Assembly (NCBI GenBank): GCA_028819575.1
Contig: JAPPLB010000069.1
Span: 152,470 to 200,309 of the forward strand
From: Bryobacterales bacterium
Lineage (GTDB): Bacteria; Acidobacteriota; Terriglobia; Bryobacterales; UBA6623
Reading direction: 5' to 3'
DNA: 47,840 nt
Shown piece by piece: positions 18,980 through 26,814 of the stretch. Both the position numbers and the translations under genes were made by a program. Each line of letters begins with the position of its first letter. The stretch's first letter is position 1. The notes under the pieces are model-generated. The model was not told the origin of the DNA. It saw only the letters and a list, made by a program, of their open reading frames with translations, and did not search any database.

Positions 18980-20236
18980 ATGCAGGCCGTGCCAACCGTG
19001 TTGCCCGAGCTGTGGATGGGCTTGGGGAGCCTCTTGGCTCACAAGCTTCGTTCCCTGCTCACGATGTTGGGGATGATCTTTGGCGTCGGCGCCGTTGTCG
19101 CGATGCTCTCGATCACCGCGGGAGCGCAGCAGGAAACCCTGCGTCAGATCGATCTCTTGGGCGTCAACAACATCATCGTCGAAGCAATTGAGGCTGTGGA
19201 TCGGGAAACTCTTCTCGCGGTCCGTGAGATATCACCGGGCCTGACCTTTCGCGACTACCGAGCCCTCACCGAGAGCGTCCCGAACGTCGAGGCGATGTCG
19301 CCGCGCAAACAGTTTCATCCTACCTCGGTATTGCCGCGCTCCGAACAGGAGATGCCGACGGTGATCGGCGTTCTCCCCAATTACACCGACATCTATACCG
19401 TCACGTTGCTCGAAGGCAGGTTCTTTACTGCGGAGGAGGATTTGCGGTCTGCTCCCGTCTGTGTTCTCAGCGAACGCGCCAAGATCAGCCTGCTGGGCTA
19501 CGGACCGGCCGTCGGCAAGCACGTGAAGATGGATTCGGTTTGGCTGGAAGTGATCGGAGTCATGGCTCCTCAATCGTCAGCCGAAGCCGACATCGAAGGA
19601 CTCGAGACGGACGACCAGAACAATTTGGTGGTCGCGCCCCTGAATACGGTGATGCGCCGTTTCGACGATACCAACAGTTATCTGAAAGATGAAATTGACG
19701 GAGTCTTTCTTCGCGTGTACCACGATGCCGATCCGATCGAGACGGCCGAGGTCGTGCGAGCGATTCTCACTGCGACGCACAATGACGCCGGCGATTTCGC
19801 GGTCACCGTACCCGCCGGCCTCCTCGCCCAGCGGCAGCGGACGCAGTTCATTTTCGAGGTCGTCATGATTTGCATCGCCGGCATATCGCTGCTCGTCGGG
19901 GGTATCGGGATCATGAATATCATGTTGGCCACCGTGCTCGAGCGCACGCGCGAGATCGGGATTCGTCGTGCGATCGGAGCGAGGCAACGGGATATTGTCC
20001 GCCAGTTCCTGATCGAGGCGGTTCTCATTTCGATCGCTGGCGGTCTGATCGGAATCGGAGCCGGCTTCGGAGGGTCGCTCATTATCGCCAACATCGCCGA
20101 ATGGCCCACTGTCGTAACGGCCACTTCGATCGTTGTGGCTTTTGGAGTGTCGGTGTTTATCGGTTTGTTGTTTGGCATCTACCCGGCGGTGCAGGCCGCG
20201 AAGCTCGACCCCATCGAGGCCATTCGTTACGAGTAA
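18980..20236 (+). CDS. MacB-type ABC transporter permease (ATPase domain absent)
   Basis: This 418-residue protein has the MacB/FtsX permease layout. An N-terminal span (LRSLLTMLGMIFGVGAVVAM) is followed by a large periplasmic MacB_PCD domain (residues 50-285) and three C-terminal spans. The signature ERTREIGIRRAIGARQRDI comes after the second span and DPIEAIRYE ends the protein. The start at 18980 lies four bases after the upstream adaptor stop; the frame is open further upstream but overlaps that gene. E. coli MacB carries an N-terminal ATPase on the same chain. Here there is none, and no separate ATPase gene is in the window, so the energy source must be encoded elsewhere or the system has changed function. 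Confidence 0.88.
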   Translation: MQAVPTVLPELWMGLGSLLAHKLRSLLTMLGMIFGVGAVVAMLSITAGAQQETLRQIDLLGVNNIIVEAIEAVDRETLLAVREISPGLTFRDYRALTESVPNVEAMSPRKQFHPTSVLPRSEQEMPTVIGVLPNYTDIYTVTLLEGRFFTAEEDLRSAPVCVLSERAKISLLGYGPAVGKHVKMDSVWLEVIGVMAPQSSAEADIEGLETDDQNNLVVAPLNTVMRRFDDTNSYLKDEIDGVFLRVYHDADPIETAEVVRAILTATHNDAGDFAVTVPAGLLAQRQRTQFIFEVVMICIAGISLLVGGIGIMNIMLATVLERTREIGIRRAIGARQRDIVRQFLIEAVLISIAGGLIGIGAGFGGSLIIANIAEWPTVVTATSIVVAFGVSVFIGLLFGIYPAVQAAKLDPIEAIRYE

Positions 20237-20312
20237 ACTGTCAGTCCCCGTTGGATTCCCGATTGACTCGGCATGTCTCTGTGCCGGGTTCTTGAACTGA
20301 AATACGACGCAA

Positions 20313-21950
20313 ATGGTTAAGAGACTCATCACGTTGATCCTGGTTGGAGTCCTCTCTCTGACCGCACAATTCAGCACGTTCCCCAGCAAGAGCTACTTTC
20401 GGCAGCAGTGGTCGAAACCGCCGCTCAATGTGGAAATCGAACCCGTCTCGCATCTGCGGGACTTTCTCTACGACTCAAAGATCGAATTGTCGCTACGGGC
20501 CTACCTGGAACTGGTGATGTCGAACAATCCCGACGTCAATCTCCAGAAGCTCGCGATCATCGAACAGCGGAACAACATTCAGCGCGCCTACAGTCCGTTC
20601 GACCCGAACGTCATAGCCGACTTCCGTTCGAACCGCTCCACGACGCCCTCCATTGATCAGCTCCAGGGGGCCGATGTTCGATCGCGACTGAACCAGACTG
20701 GCGGCTTCACCTACAGCCAGAGCCTCGACACCGGCACCGACTACACCATCGGCTACACCGGAGGGAAGTTCGCGGACAACAGCCAGTTCGCCAACTTCAA
20801 TCCCAGCATCACCCAGAGCATGCAGTTCACGGTGAGCCAGAACCTGCTGCGGGGACGCGGGCGCTATGTCCAACGGATTCCGATCATGGTGGCGCAGTCG
20901 AGGTTGGCGCAGACGGAAGAGCAGGTCCGCGAGCGCATATTGACCCTGATCTTTCAGGCCGAGAACGCCTACTGGAACGCGATTAACGCTCGCGAGCGAC
21001 TCAAGGTCGAGGAGAACAACCTTGAAATCTCCCGGGCCTTCCTGGAACAGGAGAAACTGCGCCTGGAACTCGGGGCGATCTCTCCGCTCGATATTTTCCA
21101 GCCCGAGCAGAACTTCGCCAACGCCCAGGTTCGTGTCACCCAGGAGCGCTATCGACTGCAGCAGTTCGAGGACGCCGTCCGGCGCTGGATCGGGGCCGAC
21201 CTCAACCCCGACTTCCGCCACCATCCACTCGAACTGACCGAACCCGTCGAACCCCGCTTCTACATGGAGATCCCGGATCCCGAAGAAGTTGTAGCTCGGG
21301 CGCTCGGTAATCGGCCTGAACTCGCACAGACCCGGCGCGCCTTGGAGATCGACGACCTGAACATCAAAGGCTTCACCAACGACATTCGACCGGACCTTTC
21401 GATCAACGCCAACTATAGTTCGCAAGGCCGCAGCGGCAACTTCTTTGATCGAAGAGGACTTGGGGGCACAATAGCTGAAGTCATTCCCGGAGGCTTTCCC
21501 CAGGCCATCGATCAGCTCTTCCAGTTCCGATATCCGACCTATGGATTCGGACTCGTGTTGCAGCTTCCTCTCCGGAACCGCAGAGCCGCTGCCGATCTTG
21601 CCAATGCCGCGATTCAGAAAAAACGCAACCTCTACAATCTGCGGAGTGATGAGCAAACGGTTCGCCTGGAAGTGCTCCAGGCCATTTCCGGCGTTGAACT
21701 CAGCAAAGCAGCGGTCAACCAGGCCAAGATCGCTCTCGGATTTGCGCAGAAGCGCTTGGATGCGGAACAGAAAAAGTACGACTTGGGGGTCAACACCGCT
21801 TTCTTCGTGCTTCAGGCCCAGAATGATCTGGTGGACGCGCAAGCTCAGGTGCTCGCCCAGGCGATCGCCTACCGCCGTAGTTTGCTCACACTGCTTCAGT
21901 CCACCGGCGAGCTTCTCGGCGCACGCAGTATCGCGCTCGGTTCTCCTTAG
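20313..21950 (+). CDS. TolC-family outer-membrane efflux protein
   Basis: The 545-residue protein is an outer-membrane channel of the TolC/OEP family. It starts with a signal peptide (MVKRLITLILVGVLSLTAQF). Two OEP repeats follow, with long alpha-helical segments (AENAYWNAINARERLKVEEN and later DLANAAIQKKRNLYNLRSDE) that build the periplasmic barrel, and Asn/Gln/Tyr-rich beta stretches near YSQSLDTGTDYTIGYTGG. It is last in the plus-strand efflux block and can serve the RND pump, the MacB-like permease, or both. At 545 residues it is longer than the common 430-490. The TAG stop is directly followed by a Family II repeat. Confidence 0.9.
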   Translation: MVKRLITLILVGVLSLTAQFSTFPSKSYFRQQWSKPPLNVEIEPVSHLRDFLYDSKIELSLRAYLELVMSNNPDVNLQKLAIIEQRNNIQRAYSPFDPNVIADFRSNRSTTPSIDQLQGADVRSRLNQTGGFTYSQSLDTGTDYTIGYTGGKFADNSQFANFNPSITQSMQFTVSQNLLRGRGRYVQRIPIMVAQSRLAQTEEQVRERILTLIFQAENAYWNAINARERLKVEENNLEISRAFLEQEKLRLELGAISPLDIFQPEQNFANAQVRVTQERYRLQQFEDAVRRWIGADLNPDFRHHPLELTEPVEPRFYMEIPDPEEVVARALGNRPELAQTRRALEIDDLNIKGFTNDIRPDLSINANYSSQGRSGNFFDRRGLGGTIAEVIPGGFPQAIDQLFQFRYPTYGFGLVLQLPLRNRRAAADLANAAIQKKRNLYNLRSDEQTVRLEVLQAISGVELSKAAVNQAKIALGFAQKRLDAEQKKYDLGVNTAFFVLQAQNDLVDAQAQVLAQAIAYRRSLLTLLQSTGELLGARSIALGSP

Positions 21951-21954
21951 TAGT

Positions 21955-22213
21955 AGTCCGTGGTAAAAGTCCCGTGGGAGGCGCGGCGGGCTCCTGCTCA
22001 TCCTCGGCGCGGAGTGAGGAGGATCTCCGATCCGGGTGATCTCCTCCGACGAACGACAGAGCTGACGGCCGCAAATGTCCGTCGCCCAAAGGGTTACGCG
22101 CCGCTTCCGCTCGGCTGGGCGGAGAGCGCGGCGCCACGTTCTTGGAACGAACTGGCGTTACGCCATCGGCCCTAGGGTGCGTAACGCCGCCCGCGTGACT
22201 TTTGCCACGGGCT
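21955..22213. repeat. Family II palindromic repeat, complete copy
   Basis: About 259 bases bounded by imperfect terminal inverted repeats: AGTCCGTGGTAAAAGTCCCG on the left, and on the right the reverse complement of AGCCCGTGGCAAAAGTCACG. It starts four bases after the TolC stop and ends 24 bases before the stop of the convergent Gfo/Idh gene. Internal short hairpins are visible (GTTACGC and GCGTAAC segments, GGAGGATC and GATCTCCTCC). GCGCGGCGGGCTCCTGC is shared with the second copy near 37540. No coding frame of note lies inside. Confidence 0.65.
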
Positions 22214-22236
22214 GTTATGGGCTGAACTGCCCTTCC

Positions 22237-23565
22237 CTACCCTGTCGCAGGCGCTTTCTCGACAACCCGCTCCTTTGCAGGATCGAAGTACAGGATCTTC
22301 CCGCGCCGGAAGCTCTCGACGCCCATCGAGATCGTGACTTGCGCCCGGTACGCCGTGTCCGCATCCAGCACCGGTTTCTGACGCGTTCGCATGCACTCGA
22401 AGAAGTTCGACATGTGCGCATCCCGCGGCGTCTCCTCCACGGGGATGTCTACCGACTGATATCCCCACTTCGACACGAACTCTTCCAGATGGGCACGCTC
22501 GGCGGCAACCGTGATGTGGTCCGTCCGGCCTTCGAACTTCCCGTGGTCCACCATCGTGATCGTTCCGTGCTGACCGCGCAGCAGGCCGGGAATGTGGGTC
22601 GAGTTCGCCATCGATGAGCTCAGCACCAGGCTGTGCCCTTTCGCGAAATCCGCAAGCAAGTTGAAGGTGTCGGGCACTTCGCGGTCCTTGAATGCGTAGA
22701 TCCCACCCGTCGCCGCGACTCGGTAGGGAAACTGCGGCTCCTCCCAGCAAATGTTGAGTGGCGCGACGACGTGGTAGAAAAGGTCCGTCGCAATTCCGCC
22801 CGAGTAGTCCCAATACTTGCGGAAGCGGAAGAACCGCTCCGGTTCCCATGACCGCTTCGAAGCCGGGCCGAGCCACGTCTTCCAGTCGATGTAATTGTCG
22901 CCTGTCCCCGCTGGACCTGCGTCCGAGTCGATGTGCCAGTTCCACTCGCCCCGCACCGAGTTGCGGTGATAGGAGCCTTGGCTCAAAAGCAGCGGACCAA
23001 TCATGCCGTCGGCTATCGCTTTGCGGGCTTTCCACCATTGCCGCGACGACGTTGTCTGTGAGCCAACCTGCAAGACGCCTTTCGTCTGCTTCACTTTCTC
23101 GGCAACTCTTCGCGCTTCCTCGATGGTGTGGCACATCGGCTTCTCGAGATACACGTCTTTGCCTTGATCGAGAGCGTCGAGCGCGATCTGCCCATGCCAG
23201 TGGTCAGGGGTCGCAACGACGACTGCATCCACGTCGGGGCGCGCCAGAACCTCGCGATAGTCGAGCGTTGCGAACTCCGCCCCGGAACGCTCCTGAGCGA
23301 GCCTCTTGCGCTTCTGGTAGACATCGCAGACGGCGGTTATATTGATGTCCTCACGCTGCTCGGCCATCCGCGATACCAAACGCATCAAGCTGCTGCCGCG
23401 CCCCCCGACACCGATAAATCCTACGTTGATCCGATCGTTGGCGCCGATGACCCGCTTGGCCGCCGGTCGTGCCGCGCTCGCGCTCGAAGCCATCGCCCCG
23501 GCCGAACTGACTCCAACGGTGCTCGTTACGAACTCCCGGCGGTTCACACCATCTTTTCTGGACAT
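22237..23565 (-). CDS. Twin-arginine Gfo/Idh/MocA-family oxidoreductase
   Basis: This 442-residue protein is an NAD(P)-dependent sugar or polyol oxidoreductase of the Gfo/Idh/MocA family, exported by the Tat route. The ATG at 23565 opens [18 protein letters not shown], with the RREF twin-arginine motif. The Rossmann loop is [12 protein letters not shown], and the family motif YLEKPMCHT appears near residue 140. The C-terminal half contains [14 protein letters not shown] and [13 protein letters not shown], typical of the many secreted paralogues in Acidobacteria, Planctomycetota and Bacteroidota. An upstream extension to 23649 has no matching signal and is not used. It appears to be a single-gene unit, with a promoter motif at 23589-23597. 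The sugar substrate is unknown. Confidence 0.88.
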   Translation of the reverse strand: MSRKDGVNRREFVTSTVGVSSAGAMASSASAARPAAKRVIGANDRINVGFIGVGGRGSSLMRLVSRMAEQREDINITAVCDVYQKRKRLAQERSGAEFATLDYREVLARPDVDAVVVATPDHWHGQIALDALDQGKDVYLEKPMCHTIEEARRVAEKVKQTKGVLQVGSQTTSSRQWWKARKAIADGMIGPLLLSQGSYHRNSVRGEWNWHIDSDAGPAGTGDNYIDWKTWLGPASKRSWEPERFFRFRKYWDYSGGIATDLFYHVVAPLNICWEEPQFPYRVAATGGIYAFKDREVPDTFNLLADFAKGHSLVLSSSMANSTHIPGLLRGQHGTITMVDHGKFEGRTDHITVAAERAHLEEFVSKWGYQSVDIPVEETPRDAHMSNFFECMRTRQKPVLDADTAYRAQVTISMGVESFRRGKILYFDPAKERVVEKAPATG

Positions 23566-23588
23566 CGCAGGTACTCCCTTCGGGCGCA

Positions 23589-23597
23589 ATTCTAGCA
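23589..23597 (-). promoter_or_regulatory. Extended -10 motif for Gfo/Idh gene
   Basis: On the minus strand TGCTAGAAT fits TGnTAnnnT. TTGGAA lies about 15 bases further upstream as a weak -35. The start codon is 23 bases downstream, with GGGAG between. Confidence 0.42.
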
Positions 23598-23718
23598 GAG
23601 CCAATGCTCTTCCAACTCCGAAACGTTGACGAGCCTTGGAGTAGTCCATCGGCGGCTGTGTTTCCGTAGGGGATACAAGAAGGCCGTCCCGGACTGCACG
23701 GAAGCTGTCCTCCGGCTG

Positions 23719-24237
23719 CTACGAAATTTTTCGGGAAGACTTGGCGCCGGTATCCTTGGAGCGAGGACCGGCAAGGGGTTCGACGCCGCTGCCGCCGCAA
23801 ACAGCGACACCGGTTTCCCGTAGTGCGACAAGCAGGTTATACAGAACTGTATAGACAATCTGTTCGCTGACCTGATCGTGACCGGGAACACGGTACGAGG
23901 CCGGCAATTCTTTCGAAAGGGCAATCCGCAGCCGATGCAGTGCTTGTCCCTCCGCGTCGCGGCAGTTGGCCACCGTCAGAGGAGTCTGTAGGACAGCGCC
24001 TGAAAAACCATCCACGTAAAACCGGCAACGCGAGAACCAACCCAGGTTGGCCGGGTGTATCGCGTCGAAGAGTAGAATCGGATCGTTCGGCGACGTAGGC
24101 GAGACTTCCAGCACGACCTGCCGTCCGCTCTCCTGGATTTCACAATCGAAACCTGCCTGCGAGACGAGATTCTCGAGCACCTCTCGCTCGGGTTCGAGAC
24201 CGAGCAACTGTTGGTCTCCCGCTTGCAGGATCCGCAT
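23719..24237 (-). CDS. Hypothetical protein of 172 residues
   Basis: I do not recognise this protein. It looks real: it fills an otherwise empty gap, has AGGGGG before its ATG, a promoter-like TGATACGAT just upstream, and mixed soluble-protein composition without long low-complexity runs. It has no signal peptide or membrane span. A central hydrophobic/aromatic segment (PANLGWFSRCRFYVDGFSG) suggests a folded alpha/beta domain, and a helical part near VSEQIVYTVLYNLLVALRE follows. The C-terminal 25 residues are polar and probably disordered. It is divergent from glgX and encoded in the same direction as the Gfo/Idh gene, 153 bases upstream of it, so a shared transcript is possible. No function is proposed. 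Confidence 0.6.
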   Translation of the reverse strand: MRILQAGDQQLLGLEPEREVLENLVSQAGFDCEIQESGRQVVLEVSPTSPNDPILLFDAIHPANLGWFSRCRFYVDGFSGAVLQTPLTVANCRDAEGQALHRLRIALSKELPASYRVPGHDQVSEQIVYTVLYNLLVALRETGVAVCGGSGVEPLAGPRSKDTGAKSSRKIS

Positions 24238-24246
24238 AGACCCCCT

Positions 24247-24255
24247 ATCGTATCA
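24247..24255 (-). promoter_or_regulatory. Extended -10 motif very close to a start codon
   Basis: TGATACGAT on the minus strand fits TGnTAnnnT and ends only nine bases before the ATG at 24237. If used, transcription would start within a few bases of the start codon. Confidence 0.35.
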
Positions 24256-24373
24256 CCGGCTTTGTCTGCGCTTCGTGCAAAACCGGACGCGTTCTGCTGC
24301 AAACAGACTTGAAGACGGCTTGGGATCTGGACGAAAACCCTGAAAGCGCATCACCGAACCGCTCGGGACGACA

Positions 24374-26608
24374 ATGGGACACGATACGCTGTTGGATTTG
24401 AGACCCTGCGAAATCGAACGTTTGTTCCAAACGCCAAGTCGCCGCATGTCCTTGAAAACGCAAGGCCCCATGGGCATCCAAACCGGGCGCCCCTACCCCT
24501 TGGGCGCGACCTGGGACGGCCACGGCGTCAACTTCGCGGTCTTTTCTCGTCATGCAACCCGAGTCGATCTGTGTCTGTTTGACAATCCCAAGGACGAAAT
24601 GCACGCCCATCGCGTTCCTCTTCCAGGACACACCGATGACCTGTGGCACGGCTACGTCCCGGGAGTTGCACCGGGGCAACTCTACGGATTCCGTGCCTCC
24701 GGCCCTGACGAACCGCATTGCGGCCACCGATTCAACCCCAGGAAGCTGCTCCTCGATCCCTATGCCAAAGCCGTTGGACGTGATCTGGAGTGGCATGACG
24801 CGCTCTACGGTTATTACCTTGTTGGCGATGGGCCGGATCTTGTCAGCGACCCGTGCGATAGTGCCCCTTTCGCGCCCCTTGGTATTGTTGTTGATCCGTC
24901 GTTCGACTGGCAGCAGGACCGGCCGCCTGATATCTCCTGGTCTCACACGCTTATCTACGAACTACACGTCAAAGGCTTCACGCAGCGGCATCCCGACATT
25001 CCGGAATCGATCCGAGGCACTTACCTCGGGCTATGCTCGGAACCCGCCATCGAGCACCTGAAAAAACTGGGAGTCACGGCTGTCGAACTGCTGCCGGTGC
25101 ACCATCACGTCGACGAACATCGCTTGATCCGGCTCGGCCTGAAGAACTACTGGGGATACAACACTCTCGCCTTTTTTGCGCCGAATCGACGTTATGCAAG
25201 CGACCCCTCGCCTGAGAACGTCGTGCGCGAGTTCAAGACCATGGTGCGCACCCTGCACTCAGCCGGTATCGAGGTACTTTTGGATGTGGTGTACAACCAT
25301 ACGGCGGAAACCGGCGAGACGGGGCCGACCCTGTCTTTGCGAGGGTTGGATAACGCCGTCTATTACCGGCTGGACGCCCATGATCCGCGCCGCTGCGTCG
25401 ACTATACCGACACCGGCAACAGCCTTGATTTGACCGAGCCTCGCGTGCTGCAACTCGTAATGGACAGCCTCCGCTACTGGGTCGAAGAGATGCATGTCGA
25501 CGGCTTCCGCTTCGACCTCGCCTCCTCTCTGGCGCGGTCTCCCGATGCCTTCAACCCCCACTCGGCCTTCTTGGCGGCGGTGCGTCAAGATCCCGTCCTG
25601 TCGCGCGTCAAGCTCATTGCCGAACCCTGGGATGTGGGCCAGGGCGGCTATCAGGTCGGTGCTTTCCCGCCGGGTTGGTCGGAATGGAATGACCGCTTCA
25701 GGGACGATGTTCGACGCTTTTGGAAGGGCGGGTTCGGGGTCGGCGCTTTGGCGACTCGTCTGTCCGGAAGCAGCGATTTGTACTCCCGTGCGCGCCGCGG
25801 AACTCGTGCTTCGATCAACTTCATCACCGCGCACGACGGTTTCACGCTGCATGACCTCGTCAGCTACAACGCGAAACACAACGAATCCAATCACGAACTG
25901 AACCGCGACGGCCACAATGCGAACTACAGTTCGAACCACGGTGTGGAGGGATCCACCGACGACGAGGACATCCGGCAGGTCCGCGAACAGCAAAAACGAA
26001 ACCTGCTGACGACGATGATGCTATCGCTGGGGGTCCCCATGATCACCGCAGGAGACGAGATCGGCCGAACCCAACACGGTAACAACAACGCATATTGCCA
26101 CGACAGCGAGTTGACTTGGCACGACTGGGACTTGGATTCGCGTCAGCAAGATCTGCTCCGGTTCGTGTGCCGTCTTTCGATGCTTCGTCGTCGCCACGCT
26201 GTGCTGCGCCAGGATACATTCCTGGAAGGTAAATCTCCCGGGCCGGGAAAGCCGAAGGATGTTGCCTGGTACTTGCCGTCGGGCCGGGAACTGGAAAAGT
26301 CTGACTGGAGCCGCAATGATGCCCGCTGTCTCGGAATCTGGCGGGCTGCCCCGCACGACGGGTCCGAAACCGAAGACCTCGACCTTTTCTTGGTATTCAA
26401 CGGCGGCGGTCAACCGGTGGATTTTCATCTGCCGTCGACCATGCCGGGAGGCTGCTGGGAATTCGTCCTCGATACGACTGGCCATCGGGATGGTGATAGT
26501 TGCTGCCGGCCCCAGGGCGTTGCATCCCTCATTCCTCCACTAAGCGTCCGCGTTTTCCGACGCTGCCGGCCAAGCCCCGACCGATCGCCTCACTCTGCAG
26601 AAACCTAG
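24374..26608 (+). CDS. glgX: Glycogen debranching enzyme GlgX (isoamylase type)
   Basis: This cytoplasmic GH13 enzyme cleaves alpha-1,6 branches of glycogen or limit dextrin. The N-terminal CBM48-like domain starts at GRPYPLGATWDGHGVNFAVF. The catalytic barrel shows YNHTAETG, the nucleophile Asp in VDGFRFDLAS (about residue 379), the acid Glu in LIAEPWDVG (about 416), and the transition-state Asp in ITAHDGF (about 486). GDEIGRTQHGNNNAYCHD is a GlgX hallmark. The longest frame from 24374 gives 744 residues. Homologues usually begin about 10 residues before the GRPYPLG block, so the true start may be 24446 or 24470 (AAGG upstream of the latter). No other glycogen gene is near. The TAG stop directly abuts a Family I repeat. 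Confidence 0.93.
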   Translation: MGHDTLLDLRPCEIERLFQTPSRRMSLKTQGPMGIQTGRPYPLGATWDGHGVNFAVFSRHATRVDLCLFDNPKDEMHAHRVPLPGHTDDLWHGYVPGVAPGQLYGFRASGPDEPHCGHRFNPRKLLLDPYAKAVGRDLEWHDALYGYYLVGDGPDLVSDPCDSAPFAPLGIVVDPSFDWQQDRPPDISWSHTLIYELHVKGFTQRHPDIPESIRGTYLGLCSEPAIEHLKKLGVTAVELLPVHHHVDEHRLIRLGLKNYWGYNTLAFFAPNRRYASDPSPENVVREFKTMVRTLHSAGIEVLLDVVYNHTAETGETGPTLSLRGLDNAVYYRLDAHDPRRCVDYTDTGNSLDLTEPRVLQLVMDSLRYWVEEMHVDGFRFDLASSLARSPDAFNPHSAFLAAVRQDPVLSRVKLIAEPWDVGQGGYQVGAFPPGWSEWNDRFRDDVRRFWKGGFGVGALATRLSGSSDLYSRARRGTRASINFITAHDGFTLHDLVSYNAKHNESNHELNRDGHNANYSSNHGVEGSTDDEDIRQVREQQKRNLLTTMMLSLGVPMITAGDEIGRTQHGNNNAYCHDSELTWHDWDLDSRQQDLLRFVCRLSMLRRRHAVLRQDTFLEGKSPGPGKPKDVAWYLPSGRELEKSDWSRNDARCLGIWRAAPHDGSETEDLDLFLVFNGGGQPVDFHLPSTMPGGCWEFVLDTTGHRDGDSCCRPQGVASLIPPLSVRVFRRCRPSPDRSPHSAET

Positions 26609-26814
26609 TCTGCATTTCTCAACACGTGACGAGGCGAAGTGCGTGAGAGGGCCGTCAGGACTAGGCGCAAGCCGGGCGGAGGAAAAAGGCGCGAGCCGCT
26701 TGGCGCGCGCAGGCGTACTTGAACAGTACATCGAGCACGGCAAGCAAGCGCAACGAAGTCCTGGCGGTCGTATCGTGTGCTTCGACTGTCGGATGGTGAG
26801 AAATGCAGGTCAGG
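26609..26814. repeat. Family I palindromic repeat, complete copy between convergent stops
   Basis: This copy fills the whole gap between glgX and the convergent metallohydrolase gene. The left end is TCTGCATTTCTCA right after the glgX TAG. The right end is GGTGAGAAATGCAGG followed by a short TCAGG and then the TAG of the minus-strand gene. The arms are imperfect reverse complements over most of their length (CGAAG, CCGYCAGGAC and CGCTTG blocks in the same order). The centre carries GTACT-TGAAC-AGTAC. The open frames across it are not genes. Confidence 0.75.

Noticed and set aside
20493-22001. 502-codon minus-strand frame opposite tolC
   Set aside because: The plus strand encodes a complete TolC protein with signal peptide; the antisense frame has no recognisable domain.
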